Shown here piece by piece: positions 50,249-60,300 of a DNA stretch of 64,000 bases. Numbering within the stretch: position 1 is the first letter of the stretch; each line of letters begins with the position of its first letter. The DNA comes from Paenibacillus sp. H1-7 (GTDB lineage: Bacteria > Bacillota > Bacilli > Paenibacillales > NBRC-103111): contig NZ_CP031168.1 of the NCBI RefSeq assembly GCF_022354825.1, positions 7,926,501-7,990,500 on the forward strand, read 5' to 3'. Below the pieces are notes generated by a model. The model had not been told where the DNA came from, made no database searches, and worked only from the letters and a program-made list of their open reading frames with translations. The position numbers were made by a program, and so were the translations under genes.

Positions 50249-52231
50249 CTAGGAGCCCTGGTTTTCACTCGGCTCCTGACTTTCCGTCACTGGAGGTAAA
50301 GCAAACTCCTGATTGTAGTCAGGCAGCGCTTCTTTGGTCAAATAATCCTGATCGATATATTTGGCCAAATACTGCTTGCCGAACAGCTGGTCATATTGCA
50401 AATCGCTGTACTGGCCCACCAGCGGCTGATACTGTTCCGGCACCGACCGGTACAGGCTTCCATTGGCATCGACGACCAGATCGCGCAAGAGACCCGGCGT
50501 TTGCTGCAGCAAAGCATCGTTAATCGCCAGCGATGCAGGCTTCTCCATGCCGAGCTTATTCAGCACGTACGTTCCAAGGAACGAGTCGCTAAGGCTTGGG
50601 ACATGCTCCTGCGGCAGCCCCACATTCGACCACATCACGAACGGTACGCTGTGCATGCTCTTTGTTTCCTCAAGCGACCATTGGCTGCTGCTGTTGATCA
50701 TGCCTCCTTGCTTATACACATCGTAGTCCATCCCGAGCATCGGCAGATGATCGCCATAGAACACAACGACGGTCGGTTCGTCCGACTGCTCGAAATGATC
50801 GATCAGCTTTTGCAGGCTCTGATCCGCATCATGGGCGCCCTGCGTGTACGTTTCCAGCGTATTCTTCGCACTCGCCGTCAAATCACCCTCGGCGCTGATC
50901 GAATTGCCGCCATAGCGGTTATCGTCATACGGACCGTGGTTTTGCATCGTCACGGCATAAATGAACATCGGCTTCTCCGTCTCGTCCACCTGCTTAATAA
51001 TTTGCCGCGACACTTCGTCGTCGGAAATAAACGTGCCTTTATATTCCGGATTGTCGAATTGATCCTTGCTCATAAAGCTTTGGAAGCCGAGCTGTTTATA
51101 CACATTCTCGCGGTTCCAGAACCAGCCCTCGTAGGAATGAATCCCCATGCTCTTGTAGCCCTGCGTTTCAAAATAGCTCGCCAGACTCGGAACCGGCTTA
51201 TTGATATATTGCTGGTACGGAACGGAGCCGTCCGGCAGGAAGCTCATCGACTGTCCCGTCAGCACCTCGAATTCCACATTGCTCGTGCCGCCGCCGAATT
51301 GCGGGGAGAGCAGATAGCCCGATGTCGATTCCTTTTGCAGCTTGTGCACAGTCGGAATCGGATCTTCGCTAAACTGCACGTTCGGCAGGAGCGTCGGATC
51401 CCAGAACGCTTCGTTCATGATGAAAATTACGTTCGGCTGCTTGCCTTGGAACGGGTCGCTTTTTTTAGCGGAGGCGGTTTGGACCGCGCTTTGATCCGCC
51501 AGATTTTGCGCGAGCGCCGCCATGGCCGGCTCCCCGTAGCCTTCCGGCTTCGGAACGATGGCGTTTTTCACATTCATCGTAAAAGCCAGCGCCATCCCGT
51601 TATTGGCGTAGTTCTCCTGCTGGTTCCAGACGATTTCGCTTACGCCCATTTTGTTAATCAATTGCCCTGCCCATGGGGTTCTGACCCCTAAAGAGTACAA
51701 GGCGAACAGCGACAGCAAGCCCAGCGCGATCCGGCTTCCTTTGCCCACTCGAAGGCGCGGCCAGTAGAAGCAAAGTACGACCAGAACGAGCACGATGACT
51801 CCGACGACGGACAAACGCTTAATCGCCTCCGCCCCGGTGACCAGCGGAATAATGTTCATGCTTTCTTTTTTCAGAAAAATATCCCACGGAAAGAATGGCT
51901 CTCCGATTAATTTCGTTTTGAAATAAGTAATTAAAGCCATAATAAATAAGAGCAGCGTGGCGACCGCAGTCCCCGCCATAATGGAGTTGAACAGCATATA
52001 AAAGATAACAAGCACGCACAAATTGATCAATGCATTCATCGCCAAAAGCTTACCATTTTGCACAGCCCATACGGTTGTTTCGGCCAACGAGCCTCTTTGA
52101 ATCCACTCCACACCCACAACAAGCAATACCGATACCACTGCAAGCATTATCAAGACTACGGCGTATTTCTGAGCCGGGTTCCGCTCCCATTTCGCGAGCT
52201 GCTTCTCCCTGGCTTTCCCCCTACGCTTCAT
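50249..52231 (-). CDS. ltaS: Lipoteichoic acid synthase-family phosphoglycerol transferase
   Basis: 660-residue enzyme with five transmembrane helices (about 22-185) and an extracellular sulfatase-like domain (about 260-600). The metal site and nucleophile are visible: Glu274 (I-M-N-E-A-F-W), Thr316 (F-G-G-G-T-S-N-V-E-F-E) and F-Y-G-D-H-L-P-M. It polymerises glycerolphosphate from phosphatidylglycerol onto a lipid anchor. Bacillales often have several paralogues, so this may be the housekeeping, primase or stress form. The gene is monocistronic. Confidence 0.9.
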   Translation of the reverse strand: MKRRGKAREKQLAKWERNPAQKYAVVLIMLAVVSVLLVVGVEWIQRGSLAETTVWAVQNGKLLAMNALINLCVLVIFYMLFNSIMAGTAVATLLLFIMALITYFKTKLIGEPFFPWDIFLKKESMNIIPLVTGAEAIKRLSVVGVIVLVLVVLCFYWPRLRVGKGSRIALGLLSLFALYSLGVRTPWAGQLINKMGVSEIVWNQQENYANNGMALAFTMNVKNAIVPKPEGYGEPAMAALAQNLADQSAVQTASAKKSDPFQGKQPNVIFIMNEAFWDPTLLPNVQFSEDPIPTVHKLQKESTSGYLLSPQFGGGTSNVEFEVLTGQSMSFLPDGSVPYQQYINKPVPSLASYFETQGYKSMGIHSYEGWFWNRENVYKQLGFQSFMSKDQFDNPEYKGTFISDDEVSRQIIKQVDETEKPMFIYAVTMQNHGPYDDNRYGGNSISAEGDLTASAKNTLETYTQGAHDADQSLQKLIDHFEQSDEPTVVVFYGDHLPMLGMDYDVYKQGGMINSSSQWSLEETKSMHSVPFVMWSNVGLPQEHVPSLSDSFLGTYVLNKLGMEKPASLAINDALLQQTPGLLRDLVVDANGSLYRSVPEQYQPLVGQYSDLQYDQLFGKQYLAKYIDQDYLTKEALPDYNQEFALPPVTESQEPSENQGS

Positions 52232-52457
52232 CGCATATCACTCTCCTTATCCTATTCCGGGTTCCGCGCCGAACCGCAATATTAATTAATTGTAAAGGAG
52301 AAACCTGAAAGCCACCTGAACATAAGCTGAAAATCGCTTGAAAGGGATAAATTGGGATTTTAATTCACGACTGCTGAAGTATAAAAACGCCCGATTCCGT
52401 CCATGCTTTTTAGTAGATTCGTAGATTCATAGAAACTACTTGGAAGAGGTGCAAGCG

Positions 52458-53207
52458 ATGAGGCGAATAGCATTGGCGTACGGGATTTGCGCCATCATAG
52501 CATTAGGAGCATGGATAGGCGGGTGGGCAGCTCATGCGGACGCCGGACGCGAAGCCGCTCTCGGCTTGCTGCTGCCCGTATCGAGCGAGGTCATGTCTGC
52601 CGGCAATCCCAAGATCGTCATGAAACACACGAGCACTTATATTCCTTATGAAAATAAAGAGCAGCTGCTGCGCACAGGCCAAAGCTTAAGCCAAACGCTA
52701 GGACTCCCTGCCAGTCAAGCTATGATAGAGGATGGCGATCATCTGCTATATAAGTCGGCAAGCACCGATGCAAGATCCGGGATCGAAACCACCCTGCTGT
52801 GGATCGGCTTCGGGGACGGAACGACGGAATTGATCGTGTCATCGCAGACGGAAGGAACGGCCGGCGCTGAGGAAGCGATGATACGGGCTCAGCGGGAGCT
52901 CGACGGGAAGCTTCTGGCACTCGATATCAAGCCGCAGTGGAACATTATGATCCAGGGGGAGCTGTCGGATTCCGGCGCTGATCCGGAGCGTCTGCTGAAC
53001 ACGCTGTCGCGCCAGCTGCAAGGGCAGGAAGTAGAACGGTATGAAGACCGGGGAAGCACAAGCGTAACCTATTACTCACCGGCCCTTCAAGAGAGAGTTT
53101 CGAACGGGAAGCACGCCATGAACGTGCAAATCGCCGTGCACCGCGACTCCGTTACCGGGAAACAGCGGATGACGATCGGCGTTCCAGCCATATCGATAGA
53201 GTATTGA
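52458..53207 (+). CDS. ywmB: YwmB-family TATA-box-binding-like protein
   Basis: 249-residue protein with an N-terminal membrane or signal segment (about 5-25) and the YwmB domain, which has a TATA-binding-protein-like fold. The late part contains S-V-T-Y-Y-S-P and the closing V-Q-I-A-V-H-R-D. The ATG at 52458 is after AAGAGGTG. Role unknown; in Bacillus the gene lies near murA and spoIID, but not here. Confidence 0.72.
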   Translation: MRRIALAYGICAIIALGAWIGGWAAHADAGREAALGLLLPVSSEVMSAGNPKIVMKHTSTYIPYENKEQLLRTGQSLSQTLGLPASQAMIEDGDHLLYKSASTDARSGIETTLLWIGFGDGTTELIVSSQTEGTAGAEEAMIRAQRELDGKLLALDIKPQWNIMIQGELSDSGADPERLLNTLSRQLQGQEVERYEDRGSTSVTYYSPALQERVSNGKHAMNVQIAVHRDSVTGKQRMTIGVPAISIEY

Positions 53208-53342
53208 TTCCCCTTCGCTGCCCTTGTCCGAACAGTTGTTCTTTCCGCACTTTTGTTGTACACTCTCATAGTGCCGATACCTAAGCAGAGGCTTCACAAC
53301 ATTTTCGGCGCGCAGGCATAATAAACAAAGGTGATTACGGAA

Positions 53343-55706
53343 ATGACTCCATGGATCTCATACAATACGCCTCTTGGCGCTAGCGGCAAACCCATCCCCC
53401 GTGCGGCGATGGCTCCCGCCAAAACAACCAAAGATCTGGTGTCCGATGATCAGTCGGACGCCTTTTATTTTCGCGCGCTGGAAAGCCGCGGCATTGCATT
53501 GAACGCCCGACAGCTGGAAGCGGTCCGCCACTTCGAGGGACCGATTCTCACCCTCGCCGGCGCCGGTTCCGGCAAAACCTCCGTGCTGGTTGCCCGCACA
53601 GGCTATTTGATGACCGTCCGGCAGGTTCCGCCGGCGAATATTTTGCTTGTGACCTTCTCGAGCAAGGCGGCTGCCGAGATGAAGCAGCGGATTGCCGGAC
53701 TGCCCGGCATAACAAGCCGCATGGCTCAGGAGGTGCAGGCGCGCACCTTCCATTCGTTTTTCCTCCTGCTGCTGCGCAAGCAAGGCTACAGCCAGGAAAT
53801 TTTCAGCGAAACGCGCTACCAGCACATCGTCCTAAAGCGTCTGCTCCGGGAACGGGGGCTTGCCGACGATTACGAGCCCGAGACGATACTGGCCGCTCTC
53901 TCTTCCTATAAAATGAACCTTGTCGATTTGAGCGGCCTTCCCGAACGGACGCCGGATGAGGCGAATATTAAGCATATCTTTATGCAGTACGAGCAGTGGA
54001 AGGCTGCGAATGACAAAATGGACTTCGACGACATTCTCTTGTTCGCTCATCGTCTGCTGAAGGAATCGCCCCAGCTGCTCTCGTCGCTGCAAAACCGGTT
54101 CCGTTACGTCATGAACGATGAGTTTCAAGACACGAACAAGCTGCAGTACGAGCTTGTCCGCATGATTGCCGCACCGCAGAACAACCTGATGGTCGTGGGC
54201 GACGACGATCAGACGATCTATACGTTTCAAGGTGCGAGCCACGAGTTTATTTTGCAGTTTCACACGGAATACCCCGGCGCCAAGACGGTTACGCTGGACA
54301 TTAACTACCGCTCGACCGCAAGCATTGTCGGCTTGGGCAACGAGATCATCCGGCACAATACGCAGCGCAAGAGCAAGACGCTGCTCGCCACCAGACAAAG
54401 TACGGAACTTCCGCAGTATATGCGTCCCGGAGATACCGACGAAGAGGCGCAGCAGGTGCTGAGCCGGATTCGTCAAGAAGTGGAGCAAGGGAAGCGCTCG
54501 TACAGCGACTTTGCCGTCCTGTACCGGAGCGCGAGCAGCAGCCGGGCGATGCTGGAGGAGCTCGTCGTTCACAACATTCCGTTCGTCCATTACGGCAATG
54601 TCGATTTATTTTATGAGCAGTGGGCGGTACGGCCCTTGATCGACCACCTGCGGCTTGTTCTCGACCGCCGCAACTTCGAGGCGCTGGGAGGCATTCTTCA
54701 GACGCTGTATATTAACCGCGACAGAGGAATGGAATTTATTCACCGCTGCGAGAAGGTGAAGAAGAAGAAAGGGCCGTTGATTCATCTGCGAGAGCTTCCC
54801 GAGCTGAAGGATTTTCAGAAGGACAAGGTGATGGAACGGATCAAGCTCATCCACATGCTTTCGGATATGAAGCCGGCCGATGCGATCCGGCACATGCGGC
54901 GAAGCTTCTACGACGCCTTCATGGAGACGGCGGACGGCCGTTCGCTCACGGCCCACAAAGAAATGCTGAAGGAAACGCTCGATGAGCTCGAAGCGTCGGC
55001 CAAGCGGTTCGACACGGCGGCCAAGTTCGTCGAGCATATCGATCATATGACGGAAATGCATCAGGCGATGGAGCAGCTGCGCAGCGACCCCGGCGCCGAT
55101 ACCGTCACGCTGATGACGATCCATAAGGCCAAAGGCTTGGAATTCCCCGTCGTGTTCGTGATCGGCGCCTCCGAGGGCATCCTGCCGCACAGCTCCGCAC
55201 TGGAGCCCGGTGAAGGAGCAGCGAAGAACGAGAAGCGCGAGAAGCGGGAAAAGCTGCAGCCGCAGGAGGACTCCCGCGCCGCCCTGGAGGAGGAGCGGAG
55301 GCTCGCCTATGTGGCGATCACGAGAGCGAAGGAGGAGCTGATCATCAGCTCCCCGGCCTACTACCGCGGCAAGAAGGCGCACGTGTCGCGCTTCATTCTG
55401 GCGCCGTTCGGCGCGGCGTCATCCGCGGCTAACGGCGCAGGCTCCGGCGGAGGCGGCTCCGCTTCCGCCGCTAAAGGGCCGTCGGCGCGCCCGGTCCCTG
55501 CCGTCCGTTCGGCGTACGAACGGACAGGGCAGCAGCGGGGCGGCTCGCCAACGAAGCTGGTTACGGTGCAGGCATGGCTCTGCACCGCGGAAGGCTGCGC
55601 TGCCTGGTCGCGGATCAGCAGCGTCAAGGAAGGCAAGCTTGCATCCAAGGCTTGCCCGTTGTGCCAGTCTCCGATGCGGCGGGGTACCCGCGACGTGCCG
55701 GTATAA
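53343..55706 (+). CDS. UvrD/Rep-type ATP-dependent DNA helicase with a C-terminal YdjO-like zinc ribbon
   Basis: 787-residue superfamily 1A helicase. Walker A is G-A-G-S-G-K-T (73-79); Walker B and motif II are in M-N-D-E-F-Q-D-T-N-K; motif III is V-V-G-D-D-D-Q-T-I-Y; a late V-T-L-M-T-I-H-K-A-K-G-L-E-F-P-V-V-F-V and Y-V-A-I-T-R-A are motifs V and VI. After a Gly/Ser/Ala-rich linker (about 690-735), the last 45 residues read W-L-C-T-A-E-G-C-A-A-W-S-R and C-P-L-C-Q-S-P-M, matching the YdjO-type protein encoded at 49934. The ATG at 53343 is 8 bases after AAAGGTGA; a GTG at 53331 overlaps it. It probably unwinds DNA in repair or replication restart. Confidence 0.88.
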   Translation: MTPWISYNTPLGASGKPIPRAAMAPAKTTKDLVSDDQSDAFYFRALESRGIALNARQLEAVRHFEGPILTLAGAGSGKTSVLVARTGYLMTVRQVPPANILLVTFSSKAAAEMKQRIAGLPGITSRMAQEVQARTFHSFFLLLLRKQGYSQEIFSETRYQHIVLKRLLRERGLADDYEPETILAALSSYKMNLVDLSGLPERTPDEANIKHIFMQYEQWKAANDKMDFDDILLFAHRLLKESPQLLSSLQNRFRYVMNDEFQDTNKLQYELVRMIAAPQNNLMVVGDDDQTIYTFQGASHEFILQFHTEYPGAKTVTLDINYRSTASIVGLGNEIIRHNTQRKSKTLLATRQSTELPQYMRPGDTDEEAQQVLSRIRQEVEQGKRSYSDFAVLYRSASSSRAMLEELVVHNIPFVHYGNVDLFYEQWAVRPLIDHLRLVLDRRNFEALGGILQTLYINRDRGMEFIHRCEKVKKKKGPLIHLRELPELKDFQKDKVMERIKLIHMLSDMKPADAIRHMRRSFYDAFMETADGRSLTAHKEMLKETLDELEASAKRFDTAAKFVEHIDHMTEMHQAMEQLRSDPGADTVTLMTIHKAKGLEFPVVFVIGASEGILPHSSALEPGEGAAKNEKREKREKLQPQEDSRAALEEERRLAYVAITRAKEELIISSPAYYRGKKAHVSRFILAPFGAASSAANGAGSGGGGSASAAKGPSARPVPAVRSAYERTGQQRGGSPTKLVTVQAWLCTAEGCAAWSRISSVKEGKLASKACPLCQSPMRRGTRDVPV

Positions 55707-55710
55707 CCGC

Positions 55711-55759
55711 CGGCGCGGCGTTGCTCTCCGCTCCGCTCCCCCGCCTCCACGCCGCGCCG
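55711..55759 (+). other. GC-rich hairpin without T-run after the helicase gene
   Basis: CGGCGCGGCGT (55711-55721) and ACGCCGCGCCG (55749-55759) are perfect 11-bp arms. No T-run follows, so it may stabilise the mRNA end or need Rho to terminate. Confidence 0.6.
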
Positions 55760-55809
55760 CTGCTCTAAAGGATGCGCACGATGAAGCGCAGATGCATTAA
55801 TGGGAATCA

Positions 55810-55838
55810 TTGCAAGAAATAGGGATCCGGCATATAAT
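55810..55838 (+). promoter_or_regulatory. Sigma-A promoter of the YitT-type gene
   Basis: -35 TTGCAA (55810-55815) and perfect -10 TATAAT (55833-55838) are separated by 17 bases, 34 bases before the ATG. Confidence 0.75.
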
Positions 55839-55871
55839 CTCTTCAAACAAAAAGAGAAGAGGCATCGGATC

Positions 55872-56717
55872 ATGCAGCAGCTCAAACGGTACGCCACCAT
55901 AGCCGCCGGCACATTTGCCGTCGCTCTCAGCTTCAACTGGTTTCTCAGCCCGAATCAAATCGCCTCCGGCGGCTTGTCGGGAGCGTCTATTTTGCTTGGA
56001 AGCTTGTTCCGGGTCGACCCTTCCGTCATGCTATGGATCGGCAGTTTGCTAGTCCTGCTCTTAAGCGTCTATCCTCTCGGCATCCGCTCGCTAGCGGCTT
56101 CCGCTGCGGGCTCTCTGCTGCTTCCTTTTTTCGTCTACATTACAAAGTACTGGGAGCCGCTCACCGGCAATCCTCTCCTCGCTTCGATTTACGGGGGCAT
56201 TATGACCGGAATCGGTCTCGGACTCGTCATCCGTGCTCAAGGTAACACAGGCGGCTTCACGCTGATCGCCCAGATCATCTACCGGTGGAGGGGCGTCAAG
56301 CATAGCAAATCGCTGATGGTGATGGATTCGATCGTCGTGATTGCGGCGGGCATCATGTATGCCCCGGAAAAAGCGCTGTACGCCCTTATTTGCGTATTCC
56401 TCACCCGCAAAACCATCGATGTGACGCTCAAGCTGCATCGCGAATCCAAGGTCGCTTACATTATTTCCTCCGCTATGTACGAGCAATCGATCGCGAGAAC
56501 CGTGCTCCATGATCTGGACCGCGGATTGACCAAGCTGTCGGGAACCGGCGGCTATACGGACGATAAACGCGTTATTATGATGACCGTGCTTGGTGCCGGA
56601 GACGTCCACAAGCTCAAGCTGCTCGTTCAGTCGATCGATCCGCAGGCGTTTCTCATTTTTTGCAATGCGGAGGACGTGGTTGGCGTAGGGTTTACAGATC
56701 GCCAGATGGCACTTTAA
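55872..56717 (+). CDS. YitT-family membrane protein (DUF2179 C-terminal)
   Basis: 281-residue protein with five or six transmembrane helices (about 5-180) and a cytoplasmic DUF2179-type domain (about 200-281). Family blocks are S-P-N-Q-I-A-S-G-G-L-S-G near residue 30, G-N-T-G-G-F-T-L-I, and D-D-K-R-V-I-M-M-T-V-L. The ATG at 55872 follows AGAAGAGG. Function unknown; transport is suspected for the family. The gene has its own promoter. Confidence 0.8.
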   Translation: MQQLKRYATIAAGTFAVALSFNWFLSPNQIASGGLSGASILLGSLFRVDPSVMLWIGSLLVLLLSVYPLGIRSLAASAAGSLLLPFFVYITKYWEPLTGNPLLASIYGGIMTGIGLGLVIRAQGNTGGFTLIAQIIYRWRGVKHSKSLMVMDSIVVIAAGIMYAPEKALYALICVFLTRKTIDVTLKLHRESKVAYIISSAMYEQSIARTVLHDLDRGLTKLSGTGGYTDDKRVIMMTVLGAGDVHKLKLLVQSIDPQAFLIFCNAEDVVGVGFTDRQMAL

Positions 56718-56730
56718 CGGACATTTTTAA

Positions 56731-56759
56731 TTGGCAAATATTTTATTTTGTGGCATATT
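56731..56759 (+). promoter_or_regulatory. Putative promoter of the adhesin operon
   Basis: -35 TTGGCA (56731-56736) and -10 CATATT (56754-56759) with a 17-base spacer would start a transcript near 56766, about 55 bases before the riboswitch core. The -10 match is weak. Confidence 0.45.
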
Positions 56760-56819
56760 ACACATATAGGCAGTGGATTATCACACAGAAATGCGCGCAG
56801 CCCTATGCTAATATATTTA

Positions 56820-56892
56820 TTGGGTAAGCGACGAGATCGAATCTGTATCTGGGCACTTGGATTCGATGGAGCTAGTAGTGCAACCGGACCAC
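56820..56892 (+). promoter_or_regulatory. Cyclic-di-GMP-II riboswitch aptamer
   Basis: The core GGGCACTTG followed by a variable stem and TAGTAGTGCAACCG is the diagnostic signature of the class II c-di-GMP aptamer known from Clostridium (GGGCACUUG, then UAGUAGUGCAACCGACC). The 5' half GATCGAATCTGTATCTGGGC also follows the known pattern. GGGT at 56822-56825 can pair with ACCT at 56891-56894 to close a short P1. The aptamer runs straight into a terminator. Recognition is by motif memory; a covariance search would settle it. Confidence 0.88.
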
Positions 56893-56913
56893 CTTTCTTC
56901 GATGAAGGGTGGT
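56888..56913 (+). terminator. Riboswitch expression-platform terminator
   Basis: ACCACCTTTC (56888-56897) pairs with GAAGGGTGGT (56904-56913) with one G-U pair, followed by TTTTTATTTTT. Its 5' arm overlaps the aptamer's 3' P1 strand, so the folds exclude each other. Ligand binding should free the transcript (ON with c-di-GMP). Confidence 0.85.
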
Positions 56914-56940
56914 TTTTATTTTTCCAGAGGAGGCTTTACT

Positions 56941-57207
56941 ATGAGACAAGCTTTGGATTGCGAACGCATCATTCATGCTTTGGGCATCTCTCCTGAACGG
57001 TTCAAGGAGGTAATGGCAGCATCGTTTGCAGCCGGGAATCCGCCCCATGAATTTTCAGTCAGCGAGTATGCTGCATCCGCGCACTGCGACCTATTGCCGC
57101 CAAGCGGAAAGCGCCATCATATTGTTCCGGCACAGCTGCTTGCCGTGCCGAACCTTGCACAAGACACTTCACACTCTTTACATATAAATCAACTCTGCAT
57201 TAGATGA
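56941..57207 (+). CDS. Unknown small protein, first gene after the c-di-GMP-II riboswitch
   Basis: 88-residue soluble protein beginning MRQALDCERIIHALGISPERF, 7 bases after AGAGGAGG. There is no signal peptide, membrane helix or known motif; it has two histidine-rich spots (K-R-H-H-I-V and T-S-H-S-L-H). A longer frame starting at 56857 would cover the riboswitch and is rejected. It precedes the adhesin gene by 127 bases and would be under the same c-di-GMP control. I do not recognise a family; an accessory or regulatory role is only a guess. Confidence 0.55.
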   Translation: MRQALDCERIIHALGISPERFKEVMAASFAAGNPPHEFSVSEYAASAHCDLLPPSGKRHHIVPAQLLAVPNLAQDTSHSLHINQLCIR

Positions 57208-57235
57208 AGTGCGATTACAGGGAAAGGAGGTATCG

Positions 57236-57286
57236 ATGAATCTGCGTGCATCCGAGGCTGCAAGCCTGGGCAAGGCCAGGCAATAG
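57236..57286 (+). CDS. 16-residue mini-ORF between the small gene and the adhesin gene
   Basis: ATG 57236 stands 5 bases after a perfect AAAGGAGGT, and 16 sense codons run to TAG 57284-57286. A GCCTGG/CCAGGC hairpin lies inside. It may be a leader peptide tuning adhesin translation, or a chance ORF behind a strong site. Confidence 0.4.
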   Translation: MNLRASEAASLGKARQ

Positions 57287-57334
57287 GGTTTTGGGAATAA
57301 CGACAGGACAAAAAACGGAGGTGCCATAGAAGTC

Positions 57335-60300
57335 ATGGTAAAGAAGATAAGTACACTGCTCGCTTCTCTTATGCTCATGGTACAGGTGATGTATGCAGTC
57401 GGCCTTTCGCCACAGGCAAACGCCGCTGCGATACCCGGCAGCATTATTAACAGCGTAACGATGACGGTGTACGACAAATCCGGTCAAGTGGTAACGGAGA
57501 CGGTATACGAGCAAGGCGCTAAAGTCCAGCTGGACTATACCTGGTCTCTGCCCAACGGCCACCCTTACAAGAACGGGGACACGTTCACGTTCAAGGTGCC
57601 GGAGCAATTCAAATTTTACAATGATATTCCCGAGCAGCCGCTTCTGTCCGGCAGCGGTGAAGCCATAGGGAAATTCAAGCTGAATAAAGACCGCCACGAG
57701 GTAGTCATGACCTTGCAAACGATCGAGCATTTGGTCGATGTGCAAGGAACCTTAACGTTCCTGACCGAGTTCGATACCCAGGTCATCCATGGTAGCACGA
57801 CGCAGATTATTAAAATTCCCGTTTCAAGCGGGGAGCAGGTGTTTACGCTCCATTTTAGGCCGAATGTGACTTCCGCCATTGCGAAAAGCGGTGTGCCGAA
57901 AGGCTATAACGCAAAAAGCATCGATTGGGAAGTCGACGTGAACAAGGACCTGTCCGTCATCCAAAATGCGGTCGTCACCGACCCGATTCCAGCGGGGCTC
58001 GGATCACCTGTTACCGTGGCTGTATACGAGCTCAATATGAATCTGGATGGAATTGCAGCTCCAGGCGCCCCGCTTGCTGCCGGCAAATACAGTGTCAGTA
58101 CGGCCGGCAATCTGCTTACCGTCAGCTTTACCGACAGCCCTATCCGCTCGGCGTACCGCATCCAGTACGAAACGCCGATTGCAGATGAGGACAAGCCGAT
58201 CTTTGAGAACACGGCAACGCTTCAAGGAAGCGACAGGCAGCCGGTCAGCGCAACAGCCTCCGTTAAGGTGCAGCGAGGCGCCGCATTGGACAAGTCGTCA
58301 ACGAAATACGATAGCTTCACTCAAACGATTGACTGGGAAATCAAATACAATTACAACGAAAAAACGATTGTTCAAGCTAACGCTTATGTAACGGACTTAT
58401 TCAACGATACTCAAAAATTGGTCGATCATTCCATCCATGTGTATCCGGTGACGATCGGCTCGAACGGATCCCAAACCGTCGGCGCCGAGCTGGCTGCATC
58501 CCAGTATACGGTAAGTCCGGCGACAGGCACGGGAACCGCCGGATTTAAGCTGCAATTCCACAGCAGCATCTCGTCCGCTTACCTGATCAAGTATCAGACT
58601 AAGGCCATCGACCGCGTGCTTGACAACTCTGTGGTGACGAACAAGGTTACTTCCGGCAGCGGGGACAACAAAACGGCAACGCGCCCCATGATTCAAGTCG
58701 TTATCGGTAAAAGTGCTGGAGCGGTAAACTATGCCGCCAAGACGGTAGACTGGACCATCGCCATTAACCGCGACAACCAGCCGATGAGTGACGTGGTCGT
58801 TACCGATACGTTCCCTAACAAAGGGCTTCGTCTTGTACCGGGGTCATTGGTTGTGAAGGAAGGCAGCAACCCAATGCCGGCATCCGATTACACGGTGGAT
58901 CCTGCCATACCGGCCGATCAAGGCTTCAAGGTGAGCTTCAACAAGGCGCTGAACAGCTCGGTAACCATCACCTTCCAAACGGAATTCCATTTGGATTGGC
59001 TCGTTGGAAGCGGGACGAATTTCCCTAACCATGCCTCCGTCGCTTGGACGGACAGTGCATCCAAGCCGCAGGCGAAGACGGTTTCCGCAGCGTTCGATCC
59101 AAGAGTCGAGGTGAAGAACAATGGCTTCAAGAACGGCGTCTATAACGCCTCCTCCAAGCAGATTACATGGACGATCGGCGTGAATTATAACGGCAAACCG
59201 CTTGCCGAAGCGATCGTTGACGATACGCTGGAGTCGGGTCAGAAGCTCGTCGACAACTCGCTTGCCGTGTACAACATGACCATCCCTGCCAACGGCAGCC
59301 CGTCACTAGGGTCTGTAGTCGACAGCACCTATTACAGCTACGCCGTCAACGAGAACAATAAGCTGGTTGTAACTTTTTTGAAGCCTATATCCGCTCCTTA
59401 TACCGTTGTTTTCACAACAAGTCTTGATGGGAAGCTTATCGGCAATAAGGTTAACAACACCGCTGCTGTCTTCGATGGAGCGACGGCGGTTTCGAAGCCG
59501 CTGACGGCTTCCGTCCCTATTCCCAACGGCGGCGAATACGTGAACAAGAGCGGCCAGCAAACCGGCAATAAAATCGCCTGGACCGTCGCTATCAACCGAG
59601 GACAATCCACGGTAGCCGATGCCAAGCTGATCGACACACCATCCGATAACCAGCTGCTGCTGCCCGATACGTTCAAGCTCTACACGACCGTAGTTAATGC
59701 AGGAGGAACGGTGACCAAGGGTGCGGAGCTGATCAAGGGAACGGATTACTCCCTGGATTTTCGGACGGATAGCGACGGCAAGCAATCGTTCGAGCTAAGC
59801 TTTCTGAAGGTTCTTTCCACATCGGCCATTTTGGAATATCAGTCTCTCATTGTCGCCAACGACAAAGATGCCGTATCCAACCAAATTGCATTCTCGGGCA
59901 ATAATGAAATTACGGTAACCAAAGATACAACCAACACGATCATAGTAGGAGTCAGCAGCGGCTCCGGTACGATCAGCGGGATCCGAGGCTCGCTCACGGT
60001 CACCAAAGTGGACGGGTCTGACCATACGGTTCGGCTTGGCGGCGCAACCTTCGAGCTTTACCGGAAATCCGGCTCGGAGAAGCTGCTTATCAGCACTTTG
60101 ACAACCGATGCAAGCGGTACAGCCGAATTCAAGAAATTGCTTGCAGGAGATTACGTCGTGAAAGAAGTCGCCGCTCCTGAAGGCTATATTCTCGATTCCA
60201 AAGAATACTCCGTGCCGATTCAAACCGCGAGCGGATTCCAGATAACGGTGTCCAACACGAAGTCTTCCAACCCTAAGCCGCCGGTCAATGAAAGCTCTCT

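Noticed and set aside
56857..57207. Longer frame (116 codons) for the small gene at 56941, starting inside the leader
   Set aside because: It would begin inside the c-di-GMP-II aptamer and run across the terminator; the ATG at 56941 has the ribosome site.
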